This document shows positions 7,565 through 15,188 of a DNA stretch of 16,636 nucleotides, one piece after another. Location: positions 1-16,636 of the forward strand of contig JBPEXY010000223.1 of NCBI GenBank assembly GCA_052031065.1, read 5' to 3'. The notes under the pieces are model-generated. The model searched no databases. It was not told where the DNA came from and saw only the letters and a list, made by a program, of their open reading frames with translations. This DNA comes from JBPEXY01 sp052031065 (GTDB lineage Bacteria > Pseudomonadota > Gammaproteobacteria > Immundisolibacterales > Immundisolibacteraceae). Position 1 is the first letter of the stretch; every line of letters starts with the position of its first letter. A program made the translations under genes and the position numbers.

Positions 7565-8827
7565 ATGCTCGACAAAGTCACCCCGTTAAGAATGCTTGAT
7601 CAGGACCCTGAAACCATTCCGATTGAGCAGATTGATGTCAACCAGGCAGAGCTCTATTTCCACGATGCTCACTGGCCCTTTTTTGAACGGCTGCGCAAGG
7701 AAGACCCGATTCACTTCAACGAATCCGAAGAGTACGGCCGGGTCTGGTCAGTGACCAAGTTTGAACATATCGCCTACGTTGAGAAACACCACGAAATCTT
7801 CTCATCAGAACCCACCATCACCATCGCCGATCCACCGCCGGATATACCGTTCCAGAGCTTTATTCAGCGCGACCCACCAGAGCACGACCACCAGCGCGCC
7901 GCTGTACAACCGGTGGTGGCTCCCACCAATCTGGCCAAGCTCGAAGGGCTGATTCGCCAACGGGTAGGCGATATTCTGGACGGCCTGCCGGTAGGTGAAA
8001 CCTTTAACTGGGTGGATGAAGTCTCCATTAACCTGACCACGCAAATGCTGGCCACCCTGTTTGATTTTCCCTGGGAGGATCGCCACAAACTCACCTTCTG
8101 GTCTGATGCGACCACCGGCGCGCCAGATGTCTCCGGTGGTGACTTCATCACCATCGAAGAGCGCAATAAAGCGCTGGCAGAGTGCGCGGAATATTTCGTG
8201 CGCCTCTGGCACGAGCGCGCCAACGGTCCACCCGGCAATGACCTGATCTCGATGCTGGTCCATTCCGATAAAACCAAAGACATGATCAACGACCCGATGA
8301 CCTACCTCGGTAACATCCTGCTGTTGATTATCGGCGGCAACGACACCACCCGTAACTCACTTACTGGCGGTGTGCTGGCGCTGAACCAGTTCCCTGAAGA
8401 GTACGACAAGCTGCGCAACGACCTGTCGCTGATACCCAGCATGGTTTCTGAAATCATTCGTTGGCAGACGCCCATTTTAAGCATGACCCGGCGCACCAAA
8501 GAGGATACTGAACTATTTGGCAAGCAGATCAAAAAAGGTGACAAGGTGGCCATGTGGTACATCTCCGGCAACCGCGATGAAGAGGTGATCAAGGGCGATC
8601 CGAACAAATTCATCATCGACCGCGAAATGGTCCGCCACCACCTCTCCTTCGGTTTTGGCATCCACCGCTGCATGGGCAACCGCCTGGCAGAAATGCAGAT
8701 CCGCGTCGCCTGGGAAGAGATCATGAAGCGTTTCAGCAACGTCGAAGTGGTCGGACCTGAGGTGCGCGCTCCGTCCAACATTATTCGCGGCTACCGCGAA
8801 CTGCCGGTTCGGGTGCATCCGCTCTAA
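7565..8827 (+). CDS. Cytochrome P450, CYP153 family (alkane terminal hydroxylase-like)
   Basis: This 420-residue soluble P450 would use electrons from the upstream ferredoxin to insert oxygen into a substrate. Landmarks are the I-helix oxygen-activation motif GGNDTTRNS (257-265), the ExxR helix in MVSEIIRWQTP, and the heme-thiolate loop FGFGIHRCMGNRLAEMQ with ligand C369. The GGNDTTRNS I-helix, the AQ/RDPPEHDHQRAAVQP-like region and the heme loop match the CYP153 group, whose members hydroxylate terminal carbons of medium-chain alkanes or fatty acids. Substrate range cannot be read from the sequence. The start is ATG at 7565, with GGAGGAG at 7551-7557. No ferredoxin reductase follows, so a reductase elsewhere must serve it. 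Confidence 0.92.
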   Translation: MLDKVTPLRMLDQDPETIPIEQIDVNQAELYFHDAHWPFFERLRKEDPIHFNESEEYGRVWSVTKFEHIAYVEKHHEIFSSEPTITIADPPPDIPFQSFIQRDPPEHDHQRAAVQPVVAPTNLAKLEGLIRQRVGDILDGLPVGETFNWVDEVSINLTTQMLATLFDFPWEDRHKLTFWSDATTGAPDVSGGDFITIEERNKALAECAEYFVRLWHERANGPPGNDLISMLVHSDKTKDMINDPMTYLGNILLLIIGGNDTTRNSLTGGVLALNQFPEEYDKLRNDLSLIPSMVSEIIRWQTPILSMTRRTKEDTELFGKQIKKGDKVAMWYISGNRDEEVIKGDPNKFIIDREMVRHHLSFGFGIHRCMGNRLAEMQIRVAWEEIMKRFSNVEVVGPEVRAPSNIIRGYRELPVRVHPL

Positions 8828-8850
8828 CCAGATTGGAAAAAACCGAAACT

Positions 8851-8898
8851 AAACCTCCGGCAGCTACAAATAGCCGAAGCCGCCGGAGGTTTGATTTT
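8851..8898 (+). terminator. Hairpin after the P450 gene, probable terminator
   Basis: AAACCTCCGGC (8851-8861) pairs perfectly with GCCGGAGGTTT (8882-8892), an 11-bp stem. The 20-base loop contains a smaller GCTA/TAGC hairpin, and TTTGATTTT spans the 3' side. The T-tract is interrupted, so efficiency is uncertain. The palindrome could also stop transcription of the convergent MAPEG gene. Confidence 0.6.
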
Positions 8899-9008
8899 CC
8901 ATCGCCTATTTCATTCGACCGGCTCATTTGCTCGGTTCGTTGCGCACCATCATCCTGCAAAACTCAAAACAGCATGGAGATTCACATTTGAAAGTAAGCG
9001 TGGATCAA

Positions 9009-9410
9009 CTAAAGGATCGTACTACCAATCATTAAGATCGCTCCCCAGGATATCAGGTAGGTCGGCGTTCTCAGCCCTGGAATACCCAGAATGTATACCA
9101 GCGCGTGAGCGATCCTCGAAAAGAAAAACAGCTGAGCGGCCGTTGCAATAGTGGTGCCATCACCATCCAAACTTACCGCGGCGATAAACACAGCAACAAA
9201 CGCCGGTAACGTTTCAACCATGTTCAGGTGGGCACGTTTAGCGCGTTGCGCCCACAATGGCGGCGTTGGTTCATTCCCAGGATAGCCATCAGGATAGTTG
9301 TGAAGAAACGTCGGTATCCCCCATTGCAACGCCCGTGCTGCAATATATGGAACCCAGAGCAGCACGGTCAGTAACCCGGTTAGACCAAGATAAAAATAAG
9401 CAGTGGACAT
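9009..9410 (-). CDS. MAPEG-family membrane protein
   Basis: This is a 133-residue integral membrane protein with four hydrophobic segments. The segment RAKRAHLNMVETLPAFV (about residues 56-72) is the family hallmark, the glutathione-binding-type motif of the bacterial MAPEG branch (membrane-associated proteins in eicosanoid and glutathione metabolism). The substrate in bacteria is generally unknown. The ATG at 9410-9408 has AGGAG (9418-9422 on the complementary strand) at good spacing. It is transcribed towards the P450 gene and stands alone, with gene-free flanks. It may be a detoxification or membrane enzyme; its proximity to the P450 cassette need not be functional. Confidence 0.87.
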   Translation of the reverse strand: MSTAYFYLGLTGLLTVLLWVPYIAARALQWGIPTFLHNYPDGYPGNEPTPPLWAQRAKRAHLNMVETLPAFVAVFIAAVSLDGDGTTIATAAQLFFFSRIAHALVYILGIPGLRTPTYLISWGAILMIGSTIL

Positions 9411-10047
9411 CAGTTCGCTCCTGTCATTGTTTTTTGAGTAGGGTTAAGCAGTTCCAGGCAAGAACAATCCACTGGTAGATATCAGGAAAAAATCGATACT
9501 GCCCAGTGATTGCTCAAGGGTATTCTCCCCTCCGAAATGAGACGATAGACGCCCTAACGTCTTTAATAGAAGCTTAATCGTATCGGTAATTACACTGTCC
9601 AGAGCGGGACGATCGCAACTGTGCCGACAGCAGCGCGACTGAGAGCTAACTTGATCCCCTTACTCCACAGAGTGGAGGAACTACACGTAGTGTTGCGCCA
9701 AAGCCGCCGCCAGCGGAATGGTGCTGACTTCAGTCACCCTAGACCGTCACCGTTTACCATGGTCGAAAAAGCCAAGGCGCTGGGTGATGTGCGTTACGAT
9801 TTTTTTTATGAATGAAGCAGATATCAGGGTAACAGCGGGGTAGGTTGCTCTGTGCCGTTTGCCCTAACAAGGTGGCTACCGGTCCCTTCCCGGGGAAATA
9901 CCTGGTAGCGAGAAGTTATGCTCTGTTGGTTATCTGGAAAATGCTTACCGAACACGAGGCGCACTAATTCCAAACTTTAAGAAGTTATTTATATGGATAG
10001 GCGCTACGCGCTGTCAGAGCTTTGCAAGTCGACACAATGGAAGGAGA
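9411..10047. other. Gene-poor stretch between MAPEG gene and tRNA-Ser
   Basis: I find no reading frame here that I can support. The longest isolated frame, 9621-9815 (+, 64 codons), lacks a clear RBS and I recognise no family. The stretch must hold the MAPEG promoter at its left. It contains a small AGACG/CGTCT hairpin (9547-9562) and a stronger bulged hairpin (9875-9909). It could be decayed DNA or house an unrecognised small RNA. Confidence 0.5.
9875..9909. repeat. Bulged stem-loop of unknown role
   Basis: GCTACCGGT (9875-9883) pairs with ACC-T-GGTAGC (9900-9909), giving nine pairs with one bulged T and a 16-base loop containing CCC/GGGG. No T-tract follows on either strand, so it is not a standard intrinsic terminator. 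It may be part of a structured RNA or chance. Confidence 0.4.
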
Positions 10048-10135
10048 TGGCGGAGAGGGTGGGATTCGAACCCACGGATCCTCGCGGATCAACGGTTTTC
10101 AAGACCGTCGCTTTCGACCACTCAGCCACCTCTCC
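10048..10135 (-). tRNA. tRNA-Ser (anticodon UGA)
   Basis: This 88-base class II tRNA is on the - strand, with CCA encoded at its 3' end (10050-10048). The 7-bp acceptor stem GGAGAGG/CCTCTCC carries discriminator G73. The anticodon arm ACGGT-CTTGAAA-ACCGT gives anticodon TGA, reading UCA. The long variable arm GATCC-GCGA-GGATC is typical of serine tRNAs, and the T arm is GTGGG-TTCGAAT-CCCAC. Upstream sequence has only weak promoter resemblance. Its 3' end faces the gene-poor stretch, but I see no direct repeat of the tRNA end that would mark an integrated element. Confidence 0.97.
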
Positions 10136-10362
10136 GTCGCCACTGCCTGGAGCTGGCAGCTATCTACGGGGGCGCACAGGATACTGGAAAAAAGCACTAT
10201 TCCGCCAGCCAGAGCGACGATTTGGTAACAATTTCTACTGCCTCTTAACGCGCATCGATTAGGACGGTAAACTTTTGCAGGCAGAAACGGTCTTATGAGG
10301 CCAACGTGTCGGCGATGTTGCCGGCAGATTGAACAATCATCTTTATGTTATCGAGGGGCTAA

Positions 10363-11043
10363 ATGGCTAACGATTACTCTTTTGACACCGCAGTTTCCCG
10401 TAGTGAACAGTCGGTTCTTGCCACCAACAAGGTGTTACGCAATACCTATGCTCTGTTAGCGATGACCTTGCTGTTCAGCGCAGGTACAGCTGCCACGGCA
10501 ATGACGCTAAACCTGCCTCACCCGGGGTTAATTATCTCGCTGGTGGTAATGTTCGGTGGTCTGTTTGCCATCAATGCGCTGAAAAATAGCGCCTGGGCAC
10601 TGGTGGTACTGTTTGCCTGGACTGGTTTCCTGGGCATGACCCTGGGACCAATTCTGAATATGTACCTGCAGATGTTCAGTAATGGTCATCAGCTGATCAT
10701 GATGGCGATGGGCGGTACCGGCATCACCTTCCTGGCCCTTTCCGGCTATGTGCTGACCTCGCGCAAGGATTTTAGCTTCATGGGCGGCTTCCTGATGGCA
10801 GGCATTATTGTCGCCGTGCTCGCTTCCCTGGCGCTGATATTCTTTCCGGTGCCGGCGGCGTCGCTGGCAATCAGCGCAGTGGTGGTAATGCTGATGTGCG
10901 GTTTCATTCTCTATGACACCAGCAACATTATTCATGGTCATCAGACCAACTACATTCTGGCGACGGTTGGCCTCTACCTGAATATCTACAACCTGTTCCT
11001 GAACCTGCTGCAATTGCTGGCGGCGTTCAACGGCGATGACTAA
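10363..11043 (+). CDS. Bax inhibitor-1/YccA family inner-membrane protein
   Basis: This is a 226-residue membrane protein with about seven hydrophobic helices. The N-terminal cytosolic segment (VSRSEQSVLATNKVLRNTYA) and the C-terminal LATVGLYLNIYNLFLNLLQ are hallmarks of the bacterial YccA/YbhL-type BI-1 family. E. coli YccA (219 residues) binds and modulates the FtsH membrane protease; other members are proposed to be pH-sensitive calcium leak channels. The ATG at 10363 has GAGGGG at 10353-10358. It appears monocistronic, with a strong terminator right after the stop. Family assignment is firm; the precise function is inferred from homologues. Confidence 0.93.
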   Translation: MANDYSFDTAVSRSEQSVLATNKVLRNTYALLAMTLLFSAGTAATAMTLNLPHPGLIISLVVMFGGLFAINALKNSAWALVVLFAWTGFLGMTLGPILNMYLQMFSNGHQLIMMAMGGTGITFLALSGYVLTSRKDFSFMGGFLMAGIIVAVLASLALIFFPVPAASLAISAVVVMLMCGFILYDTSNIIHGHQTNYILATVGLYLNIYNLFLNLLQLLAAFNGDD

Positions 11044-11065
11044 CCGGTAGCTGTACAACACACCG

Positions 11066-11092
11066 AAAACCCCGCTTTATGCGGGGTTTTTT
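11066..11092. terminator. Bidirectional Rho-independent terminator
   Basis: AAAACCCCGC (11066-11075), the loop TTTAT and GCGGGGTTTT (11081-11090) form a perfect 10-bp stem followed by T11091-T11092. The complementary strand has a matching T-run. It separates the convergent yccA-like and glutaredoxin-like genes and reaches into the latter's stop codon. Confidence 0.92.
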
Positions 11093-11366
11093 ATGCGTGA
11101 CCAGCCGGCGATTTCAGCTGTACACCCTCGAGCCAGGCTTGTAGCTGCTGTTGATCAAACGGCCAGTCAAGTTCCTCACCAGCACCGGTAGCAGCCACTG
11201 GAATCCTCAGACCATAACGCTCAAACAGCTGGTCATCATCAGCAATTTCAACCAGGGAAATTTGCAGTTGGTTTGCCTCCAGCAGTTGCAGTGCCTGTTC
11301 GCAGAGATGGCAGCCCGCCGTTGTGTAAAGCACCACCCGTCCATCACTACCCATACCGGTCGACAT
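11091..11366 (-). CDS. Glutaredoxin-like thioredoxin-fold protein (DUF836 type)
   Basis: This is a 91-residue thioredoxin-fold protein. The redox motif C19-H-L-C22 lies in YTTAGCHLCEQA after a first beta strand, and RIPV (P56) supplies the cis-proline. Length and motif match the short DUF836/glutaredoxin-like family rather than canonical glutaredoxin, which has CPYC. The redox partner is unknown. The ATG at 11366-11364 is chosen because GAGGGAG lies nine bases upstream on the - strand; a second ATG four codons in is possible. It is divergent from idi, with under 100 bases between. Confidence 0.85.
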   Translation of the reverse strand: MSTGMGSDGRVVLYTTAGCHLCEQALQLLEANQLQISLVEIADDDQLFERYGLRIPVAATGAGEELDWPFDQQQLQAWLEGVQLKSPAGHA

Positions 11367-11463
11367 TGATTCACTCCCTCGGCTTAACGATCGTTTTTGG
11401 TGAAGTGGAGTGCCAGTGTCATGCTATCTGCCGACCCCTGACTTCCGACGCTGAGCACTGATT

Positions 11464-12009
11464 ATGCAATCCTCGGTCATTCTTGTAGATCGACATGACA
11501 ACCCGACGGGCACCACAGCAAAAATCGACGCCCATCTCCAACCACTGCTACACCGCGCGTTCTCTATTCTGGTCTTTGATTCGCAGCAGCGGCTGCTCTT
11601 ACAGAAACGAGCTAACGATAAATATCATTCCGCTGGATTGTGGAGTAACACTTGCTGTAGTCATCCCGGGACTGACGACCTGATAGGTCCGGAAGCAGCA
11701 ACGAGACTGCAGGAAGAGATGGGCTTTACTACTGCACTGGAAAAGATCGGCACCCTGCACTACGAGCTGGAACTGTCGGGCGGATTGTTCGAATATGAAT
11801 TCAACCATGTGTTTTGTGGTAGCAGTGACCGGACACCCCAACCCAACTCAACAGAAGTCAGTGAGTGGCAGGCACTGCCGCTAAATGAAATAACAGCCCT
11901 GCTACAGGAGCACCCGGAGCGTTTTACTGCCTGGTTTCCGCTGATATTGGAGCGCCTTGCGGCTCCCATACAGCACTATCTGAATAGAAAGAACAGTGAG
12001 CAGCAATGA
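11464..12009 (+). CDS. idi: Isopentenyl-diphosphate delta-isomerase, type 1
   Basis: This enzyme interconverts isopentenyl and dimethylallyl diphosphate using a Nudix fold with divalent metal. It is 181 residues, as in E. coli Idi (182). Conserved elements are H24 and H30 of the DAHLQPLLHRAFS region, NTCCSHP with C65 and H67 (equivalent to E. coli C67/H69), the Nudix-like helix ending in LQEEMG, and the E110/E112 pair in GLFEYEFNHVF, matching E. coli E114/E116. The ATG at 11464 has no convincing Shine-Dalgarno. It overlaps the downstream hydrolase by four bases (ATGA). In bacteria with the MEP pathway this enzyme is helpful but not essential. No other isoprenoid or carotenoid genes are visible. 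Confidence 0.94.
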   Translation: MQSSVILVDRHDNPTGTTAKIDAHLQPLLHRAFSILVFDSQQRLLLQKRANDKYHSAGLWSNTCCSHPGTDDLIGPEAATRLQEEMGFTTALEKIGTLHYELELSGGLFEYEFNHVFCGSSDRTPQPNSTEVSEWQALPLNEITALLQEHPERFTAWFPLILERLAAPIQHYLNRKNSEQQ

Positions 12010-12821
12010 CGAATGAGCCTGAACTGGATATCAACACCGCTTTTTTTGAGGTCAATGGCGGCAGGCTGGCTGTACAGCAGTGCGGTGCAGGCGATCCATT
12101 GGTATTGATACACGGCATGGCGACCGACCATCGCCTTTGGCAGCCGCAACTAACTGCATTTGCAGAGCACTTCAGGGTGATCACTTATGATCTGCGCGGG
12201 TTTGGCGAATCGTCCCGACCGGACGGACCCTACCGGGCCGAAGATGATCTCGCCCGATTGTTGCAGATACTGTCGCTACCCGCCGCAAACATTATCGGAC
12301 TCTCATTGGGCAGTTCCATCGCCACCCGTTTTGCACTGGAATACCCGTCCCTCTGTCGTTCGCTGGTTCTCGCCGGTCCGGTTCTGCAGGGTTTTGGCGA
12401 TGCCGACGATTTCGTCTCGGCGCTGAAACAGGTGTGGGCAAGCGGACGCGAACAGGGTGTGGCAGCGGCGAAAAAGGAGTGGCTGTCATTACCATTATTC
12501 ACCACATTGCTGCAAAGCGATCAGGCCCGGCTTGCCAGAGAAATGATCGCTCAATACGACGGCTGGCACTGGCAGAACCGCGATCCTGAAAGTTGGCCGC
12601 AGGTGATGCCCGCGGAGCGCCTGGGTGACATCAACGCAAATACGCTGGTGGTAGTTGGTGATCAGGAAATACCCGGGCTGGCGCGCGCTGCAGAGGCTCT
12701 GCATAGCGGCATCGCCGACGCCAGGTTAGTGCGGATGGATCATGCAGGCCATGTCGTTAACCTGGAGCAACCGCATCAATTCAACAAGTTGGTGCTGGAG
12801 TTTCTCAGCGACGGTCGATAG
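12006..12821 (+). CDS. Alpha/beta-fold hydrolase
   Basis: This is a 271-residue alpha/beta hydrolase. The sequence shows an oxyanion-hole segment (LIHGMATDHRLWQPQ), the nucleophile elbow GLSLG with S100, a probable acid D219 in VVVGDQEIPG, and H249 in DHAGHVVNLEQP, so the catalytic triad appears complete. It resembles 3-oxoadipate enol-lactonase and related C-C or ester hydrolases, but nearby genes give no pathway support and I do not assign a substrate. The ATG overlaps the idi stop (ATGA), implying coupled translation. No signal peptide is seen, so it is probably cytosolic. It ends convergently with the methyltransferase gene, and no clear hairpin lies between them. Confidence 0.9.
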   Translation: MTNEPELDINTAFFEVNGGRLAVQQCGAGDPLVLIHGMATDHRLWQPQLTAFAEHFRVITYDLRGFGESSRPDGPYRAEDDLARLLQILSLPAANIIGLSLGSSIATRFALEYPSLCRSLVLAGPVLQGFGDADDFVSALKQVWASGREQGVAAAKKEWLSLPLFTTLLQSDQARLAREMIAQYDGWHWQNRDPESWPQVMPAERLGDINANTLVVVGDQEIPGLARAAEALHSGIADARLVRMDHAGHVVNLEQPHQFNKLVLEFLSDGR

Positions 12822-12859
12822 CAGCGTCATCAGCACCAGCTAGCCACGATATCGGTCAA

Positions 12860-13441
12860 TCACCCCGGCTTGCGCGCCACCAGTTGGGCAACAGCACGTG
12901 GCACCGGTTGCTGTTCTAGCAACTCTTCGCTGTGCAGGATATGCCAATCGGCGAACCAGCTACCCAGTTCGCCCGGTTGCAATAGAAAACGCCCATTATT
13001 CGGCCTGCCAAACTGCCGGTTGGCAACGGTAAAGGTTTCGTAAACCAGCAGCCCACCGGGCTTAATGGCTTGTTTTAGAAAGGGAATCAGCGGCCGGTGT
13101 AGATAACGAAACACCAATACCGCGGCAAAGCTTTGCCCGGCCAGTGGGTTTTCACCTTCCACCTCGAGATCAACGGGCCAGTACCTCACCCGCTCCCTGA
13201 TGCCGACCTGTTGCGCCGTTGGTAATCGCTCGATAGCCGTCTGGCACCGTTGCAATGCCTCTTCATTCCGGTCCGCAAAACAGACCCTGGCGCCGTGCTG
13301 CGCAAGCAGCAATCCATTCTGACCGGCACCGCAGGCAAGATCAACAAACTCCCCCAGCTCGACAGTGGCCAGTAGCTGCGGCAAAAATTGTTCCAGTAGC
13401 TGCGCCGGCGCGGGAGGGCTTTCTACGTGGTCAGCCAACAC
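12860..13441 (-). CDS. Class I SAM-dependent methyltransferase
   Basis: This is a 193-residue protein with a Rossmann-type SAM-binding core. Motif I is VDLACGAGQNG (33-43), and the acidic residue ending strand 2 is D57 in CFADRNEEAL. A VLVFRYLHRPLIPFLKQAIKPGGLLVYETF-like region, quoted here only by its key blocks FRYLHRP and KPGGLLVYETF, is typical of TehB-like/type 11 methyltransferases. The substrate is unknown. The start is GTG at 13441-13439, and its G is also the last base of the upstream TAG stop, so translation is probably coupled to the Cys-rich gene. The gene ends 38 bases from the convergent hydrolase. Confidence 0.88.
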   Translation of the reverse strand: MLADHVESPPAPAQLLEQFLPQLLATVELGEFVDLACGAGQNGLLLAQHGARVCFADRNEEALQRCQTAIERLPTAQQVGIRERVRYWPVDLEVEGENPLAGQSFAAVLVFRYLHRPLIPFLKQAIKPGGLLVYETFTVANRQFGRPNNGRFLLQPGELGSWFADWHILHSEELLEQQPVPRAVAQLVARKPG

Positions 13442-13656
13442 TAGCCCTCGGCGACCGAAGCGCTGTCGAGACAGCGCCGGCAGAGACAGACCTTTCCGCG
13501 CACTTCCTGTGGCAGCGAATCGAGGATGCCATCAGCAGGGTTAACATCCACACACCAACACTGTTGATTGCCGTTCTGGTTCAATAGCCCACAATTGTTC
13601 TGCTCCCCGCAGACTGGACAGCGCCGACTGGCTTCACCTTCATCAATGACTGGCAT
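13441..13656 (-). CDS. Small cysteine-rich protein, CWC type
   Basis: This is a 71-residue protein with eight cysteines in three groups: C13-P-V-C16 plus C22, C33-W-C35, and C57-L-C59-R-R-C62. The central CWC and the closing CLCRRCL match the small bacterial cysteine-rich CWC family of unknown function; a zinc- or iron-binding knuckle is likely by inference. The chosen ATG (13656-13654) has no good Shine-Dalgarno. Its first base overlaps the stop of an eight-codon reading frame (TAATG), so it may depend on reinitiation. It sits upstream of, and overlaps, the methyltransferase, and the pair often occurring together would be worth testing. Confidence 0.8.
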   Translation of the reverse strand: MPVIDEGEASRRCPVCGEQNNCGLLNQNGNQQCWCVDVNPADGILDSLPQEVRGKVCLCRRCLDSASVAEG

Positions 13657-13728
13657 TATTTTTTACGGCTTCGCTTACTCATCGTCCTCGTTGGCGCGGC
13701 AATCGCCAATCAAAGACCGGGTGGTCAG

Positions 13729-15129
13729 TTAATGGGCTGCTATCGACTGGCTTGCCGGCCTGACCATCATCGCTGCTACTGCACTAATCAGCAACGGCAC
13801 TGCCATCGCCAGATAGAAGCCGCTGACACCAAAAGTATCCAGCAACGGCCCACCAATTGCCGCCCCGAGAATGGTGCCGACACGTCCGATCCCGATGGCC
13901 CAACCGATACCGGTAGCGCGGACAGCTGTCGGGTAGAGAGATACTGCCAGATAGTTGAGGCAGATCTGCGGTCCACCAACAAACAGGCCAACCAGGGCGA
14001 TCATCACATAAATCAACGTCCACTGCTGGCCACCAAAGGCGAGCACTCCCATGGCCCCAACACCGAGTACCAACAGGCTGATAATCACCCCACGTACTGG
14101 CAGTCGCGGTATGTACCAGGCCAGCGGCAGGACAAACAGCAGTGCGGCACCATTAATTATCTTGGTGCCATTGGCTGCCTGTGCTTCACCAAGCCCGCCG
14201 GCCACCAACACACTGGGCAGCCAGAGAATGATCGAAAACCAGGCGACCCAGTTAAAGAAGTAGACGCCCCAGATGGCAAAGGTGTTGCGCCTGAGGGAAG
14301 CACTAAACAGCGCTTTAATACCGGCGCTGTGCGCCGCCTCAGGCAACAGGAAACTGCAACCGGCCGGCAATGTTTGGGCAGATTTCAAACGCTTCAACGT
14401 TTGTCGCACCCGATCATGTAGCTGGTGTCGCGCCATGTGCTGAGGGGATTCTGGCAATATCAGCCAGAGGACTAATGTAAACAATAGTGGCCCTACACCG
14501 CCGATAAAAAAGATCAGCCGCCAGCTCTCGATAAACAGCAAGTCCGGCAACAACCCCGGCCACAACCCCGGAAGACCACGGGCATAACCTGAGCAACAGC
14601 CATCGGCGAGCAGCACTGACGCCAACTGGGCTCCCAGAATAGCCCCGACCGGCAGGCCGAGAGTGGCCAGCAGCATGACGATGCCGCGATTTTTGTTTGG
14701 CGAGAATTCCGAAGCCAGCGCCAGCACATTGGGGGTTGCACCGCCCATACCGATGCCAGTGAGAAACCGAAACAGGACCAGCTGTTCAATACTGGTTGCC
14801 CAGGCAGTTGCCAGTGAAAAACCACCAAAAACCACTGTTGACCAGATAACCGCCCGGCGCCTGCCAAAACGGTCGCCTAACGGGCCGAACAACAGCGCCC
14901 CCAGCGCCATACCGACGACACCGGCGGTAACAATCGGGGTAATACCGGTGGAGTCGACCTGGTAGGTCAAAGCAATGGCCGGACCGGTAAAGGCGATCGC
15001 CTGGGTGTCAAAGCCATCAAAGGTGGTGACCAGAAAACAGAGCAGCACCACCACGCCCTGATACCAACCGAAACCCGACCGGTCAATCCAGTCAGTCAGC
15101 ACCACCGTCGGTGCGCTCTGCTGCTCCAT
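13729..15129 (-). CDS. MFS transporter, aromatic acid:H+ symporter (AAHS)-like
   Basis: This is a 466-residue, 12-helix major facilitator. TTFDGFDTQAIAF in helix 1 is the AAHS-type signature (PcaK, BenK and relatives), and GPLGDRFGRRRAV is the canonical loop 2-3 motif. A later SLYPTAVRATGIGWAIGIGR stretch is also typical. AAHS members import aromatic or other organic acids; the substrate here cannot be read. The ATG at 15129-15127 has GGAGAGAGG just upstream. Between helices 5 and 6 there is an extra segment (around residues 176-198) that includes a near-perfect 12-base tandem duplication. It lies 59 bases downstream of maf, so co-transcription is possible. Confidence 0.88.
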   Translation of the reverse strand: MEQQSAPTVVLTDWIDRSGFGWYQGVVVLLCFLVTTFDGFDTQAIAFTGPAIALTYQVDSTGITPIVTAGVVGMALGALLFGPLGDRFGRRRAVIWSTVVFGGFSLATAWATSIEQLVLFRFLTGIGMGGATPNVLALASEFSPNKNRGIVMLLATLGLPVGAILGAQLASVLLADGCCSGYARGLPGLWPGLLPDLLFIESWRLIFFIGGVGPLLFTLVLWLILPESPQHMARHQLHDRVRQTLKRLKSAQTLPAGCSFLLPEAAHSAGIKALFSASLRRNTFAIWGVYFFNWVAWFSIILWLPSVLVAGGLGEAQAANGTKIINGAALLFVLPLAWYIPRLPVRGVIISLLVLGVGAMGVLAFGGQQWTLIYVMIALVGLFVGGPQICLNYLAVSLYPTAVRATGIGWAIGIGRVGTILGAAIGGPLLDTFGVSGFYLAMAVPLLISAVAAMMVRPASQSIAAH

Positions 15130-15188
15130 GCCCCTCTCTCCCCTGCTCTATCCTTTGTATGTTGCCGTTATTTTGTTAACGCCAGCAG

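Noticed and set aside
9621..9815. 64-codon + strand frame in the gene-poor stretch
   Set aside because: No clear ribosome binding site, no recognised family and an arginine-rich, low-information start; it could be a remnant but I cannot support it.
9920..9931. GCTCTGTTGGTT, identical to a stretch at the 5' region of E. coli 4.5S (SRP) RNA
   Set aside because: The match is short, and the conserved GGAAGGAAGCAG-type core of SRP RNA is absent on both strands nearby.
9993..10262. Open frame covering the tRNA-Ser locus (89 codons, containing ERVGFEPTDPRGS)
   Set aside because: It is the antisense shadow of the tRNA-Ser gene, a well-known source of false proteins.
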